64,000 nt of DNA, from assembly GCF_002646595.1 (NCBI RefSeq), contig NZ_PDUD01000047.1:37213-101212 (forward strand), in the 5' to 3' direction. Below the pieces are notes generated by a model that saw nothing but the letters and a program-made list of their open reading frames with translations, had not been told where the DNA came from and made no database searches. This DNA comes from Flavilitoribacter nigricans DSM 23189 = NBRC 102662 (GTDB lineage: Bacteria > Bacteroidota > Bacteroidia > Chitinophagales > Saprospiraceae). Both the position numbers and the translations under genes were made by a program. Shown here one piece after another: positions 62,487-64,000 of the stretch. Within the stretch, counting starts at the first letter, position 1, and each line of letters opens with the position of its first letter.

Positions 62487-63013
62487 GTCGTTGGTTTTCG
62501 TAATACATGTAGCAAGGCCGCTATAATACGAATTTTGTACAGAATGGCAAGGCAATTTGGTGACAATGCGTGCTAATTGGAGCAATGCCAGATAGTGCCG
62601 GCGGTTTCTTACAAAAAACCGGTGACCGATCTAACGGCCACCGGCTACTTTCGTATGTTCAAAAAGAACCTTTACATCACGCACAGCCCGCCCGGAGGCG
62701 GCAGTGCTTACGCATCTATTAGAGAATTATTTAGTGGTTATAGGTGTTTTTAGCAATTATTGGCGGATCCGCTCCGCTCGCCAAATTTATAAATTTATTC
62801 CGAGTTGCAAGCCGAATATTGTTGTGAATTTAACATTCGTGAAATAGATCAGCCGAAAATGGTTGATTTTCTTCATTTTCAGCCATTTATCACGTTAGCA
62901 GTCAGACGAAAACCAGGTAAATACCCGGTGAAAGCTTGACTTTGAACCGTGGATTTTCCCGGAATTGCGACCTAAACGTGCCTATATCACGATTTTTTAT
63001 CCGGTAGATAGCT
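62487..63013. other. Intergenic region between DUF1080-a and DUF1080-b
   Basis: 527 bases without a supportable gene. Near the middle, TTGGCG (62760-62765) and CGCCAA (62779-62784) frame a small GC-rich hairpin that could end the DUF1080-a transcript on the minus strand. The remainder is AT-rich; a promoter for the DUF1080-b/c unit must lie in its left part, but no element was assigned. Confidence 0.5.
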
Positions 63014-63712
63014 CTAGAGTTCTTTAATGCGAATGTTGCGGTACCACACTTTATCGCCGTGATCCTGGAGTGCGATCCGGCCTTTTTTGTATTTCCCAAA
63101 GCCCGGCATGTCCTTGAATTTACTATCGGCGATCATAGCTTTCCACTTATCGTCGAACATTTTGAATTTTACGACTTTTTTGCCATTCAGCCAGAATTGC
63201 GTCTTGCCGTCCTTTACCCGCAGCCGGACGGTATTCCACTGGTTGGCCGGCAGTACGGTTTCCTCTTTGCAGGGGATCATATCGTAAAGGTCGCCCGCGC
63301 GGTGGGTATGGATCTTGGCGTCCGGATGGCAGCTGTTGTCGAGCACCTGCATTTCCGGTCCGGTATGGTAGGTACGTGGGTATTCTTCGGATTCATGTAC
63401 GTTGAAGATGATGCCGCTGTTGCCGCATTCGGAGATCTTCCACTCCAGGCGGAGGTCGTAATTCTCGAATTCCTGATCGGTGACCAGGTCGCCACCTTCG
63501 GAGCCTTCGGTTTTGTCCAGTACCAGTGCTCCGTCTTCAATCTTCCAGGCATTGCTAACATAGTCTTTCTGGTAGGTATGCCAGGCATCGGTACTGGTGC
63601 CATCGAAAAGGGTGATCCAGCCGGCGGGCGGCTCAGCATTAGCCTGATCGGTTTGGAAAGCAAGAAATGGAAGGACCAGCACGATGAGTGCGGAAAAATA
63701 TAGCTTGTTCAT
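63014..63712 (-). CDS. DUF1080 / 3-keto-disaccharide hydrolase domain protein, secreted (DUF1080-a)
   Basis: 232 residues from the ATG whose first base is 63712. The open frame upstream (to 63772) would add 20 residues ahead of the signal peptide MNKLYFSALIVLVLPFLAFQ. No lipobox Cys, so it is exported as a soluble protein, unlike its two neighbours. Domain motifs: WITLFDGTSTDAWHTY, WKIEDGALVLDK, NYDLRLEWKISECGNSGIIF, TYHTGPEMQVLDN, FWLNGKKVVKFKMF, GRIALQDHGDKVWYRNIRI. It is separated from DUF1080-b by 527 bases and probably transcribed on its own. Confidence 0.91.
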   Translation of the reverse strand: MNKLYFSALIVLVLPFLAFQTDQANAEPPAGWITLFDGTSTDAWHTYQKDYVSNAWKIEDGALVLDKTEGSEGGDLVTDQEFENYDLRLEWKISECGNSGIIFNVHESEEYPRTYHTGPEMQVLDNSCHPDAKIHTHRAGDLYDMIPCKEETVLPANQWNTVRLRVKDGKTQFWLNGKKVVKFKMFDDKWKAMIADSKFKDMPGFGKYKKGRIALQDHGDKVWYRNIRIKEL

Positions 63713-63852
63713 TGTAATTGGTTTTTGTTCGCCGGCAAGGTAGTAACTGATTGGCGAAATGCCCAAACTCATGATCTGGAAAGTTTTGGTTTATAGTTGG
63801 AAGGGTTTTTCCTGATTAAGAATTGAGTCAAAACGATCAATATGCCTTTTTT

Positions 63853-63870
63853 AACTGTCTGGCGACAGTT
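63853..63870. other. Short perfect hairpin near the right edge
   Basis: AACTGTC (63853-63859) and GACAGTT (63864-63870) pair perfectly around TGGC, with a CTTTTTT run just before on the plus strand. It could be an operator or a minor terminator in the 288-base stretch upstream of DUF1080-a, which otherwise shows nothing recognisable up to the window end. Confidence 0.3.
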
Positions 63871-64000
63871 GGTTTTGAATATTCACCGCAAAGGTGCTGT
63901 GTAAAAAACCAAGAGTTCTTTGAAAAAAAAATATTAGTTTAAAGCTACCAAAGGAGGTTACTCTAGTAGTAATCATCCCGTGTAGGCAGGACTAGTTTCC

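Noticed and set aside
1..64000. tRNA or rRNA genes, insertion sequences, phage genes
   Set aside because: No cloverleaf-like sequence, rRNA segment, transposase, integrase or terminal inverted repeats flanking a transposase were recognised by reading. A covariance-model scan would be the decisive test.

Overview
The window reads as chromosomal DNA of a Bacteroidota member. Genes start without Shine-Dalgarno sequences. There are two TonB-dependent outer-membrane proteins with N-terminal carboxypeptidase-regulatory-like domains, an M57 'HEMGH' lipoprotein, and a cluster of DUF1080 (3-keto-disaccharide hydrolase) genes. GC-rich coding style and intergenic inverted repeats suggest a Saprospiria/Lewinella-like lineage, but that placement is inference.

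Layout. (1) 2-24231, plus strand: the 3' end of a HlyD/MacA-type adaptor, a MacB/LolD-type ABC ATPase, then nine consecutive FtsX/MacB-type permease genes (P1-P9) of about 800 codons, closed by a strong hairpin terminator at 24348. (2) 24666-29124: an M57-type metallopeptidase lipoprotein, a TfoX-N domain protein (minus strand) and a cytosolic multi-PAS histidine kinase. (3) 29630-44602, plus strand: six more permeases (P10-P15). (4) 45017-47830: a TonB-dependent/outer-membrane barrel protein. (5) 47929-53778, minus strand: permease P16, a second ABC ATPase and permease P17. (6) 53937-63712, minus strand: a TMEM220-like membrane protein, a TonB-dependent receptor, a sugar isomerase/epimerase, an M1 aminopeptidase, a Gfo/Idh/MocA oxidoreductase and three DUF1080 proteins.

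The main feature is 17 paralogous permeases in 54 kb against only two ATPases and one visible adaptor. Each permease is an internal duplication: two periplasmic MacB_PCD-like domains and two FtsX domains, each with a cytosolic E-[VI]-G-[VI]-R-K coupling motif. One chain therefore probably equals a whole permease dimer. All 17 end in a near-identical tail (NPV-x-SL-x-x-E). How they share ATPases is unknown; some may be orphan permeases, as in the acidobacterial ADOP family.

Three operons in regions 3 and 5 carry the same regulatory module, found by eye: paired dyads TGTYC-N6-GGACA with centres 20-21 bp apart, followed 64-75 bp downstream by a sigma-54-like element TGGCAY-N5-TTG. They lie upstream of P10, of the second ATPase and of P17. 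This points to joint control by one NtrC-type activator not encoded in the window.

The 3' region resembles oxidative glycoside-breakdown loci: a Gfo/Idh/MocA dehydrogenase, a TIM-barrel isomerase/epimerase and secreted DUF1080 proteins transcribed in one direction. The pathway assignment is inference from families and context.
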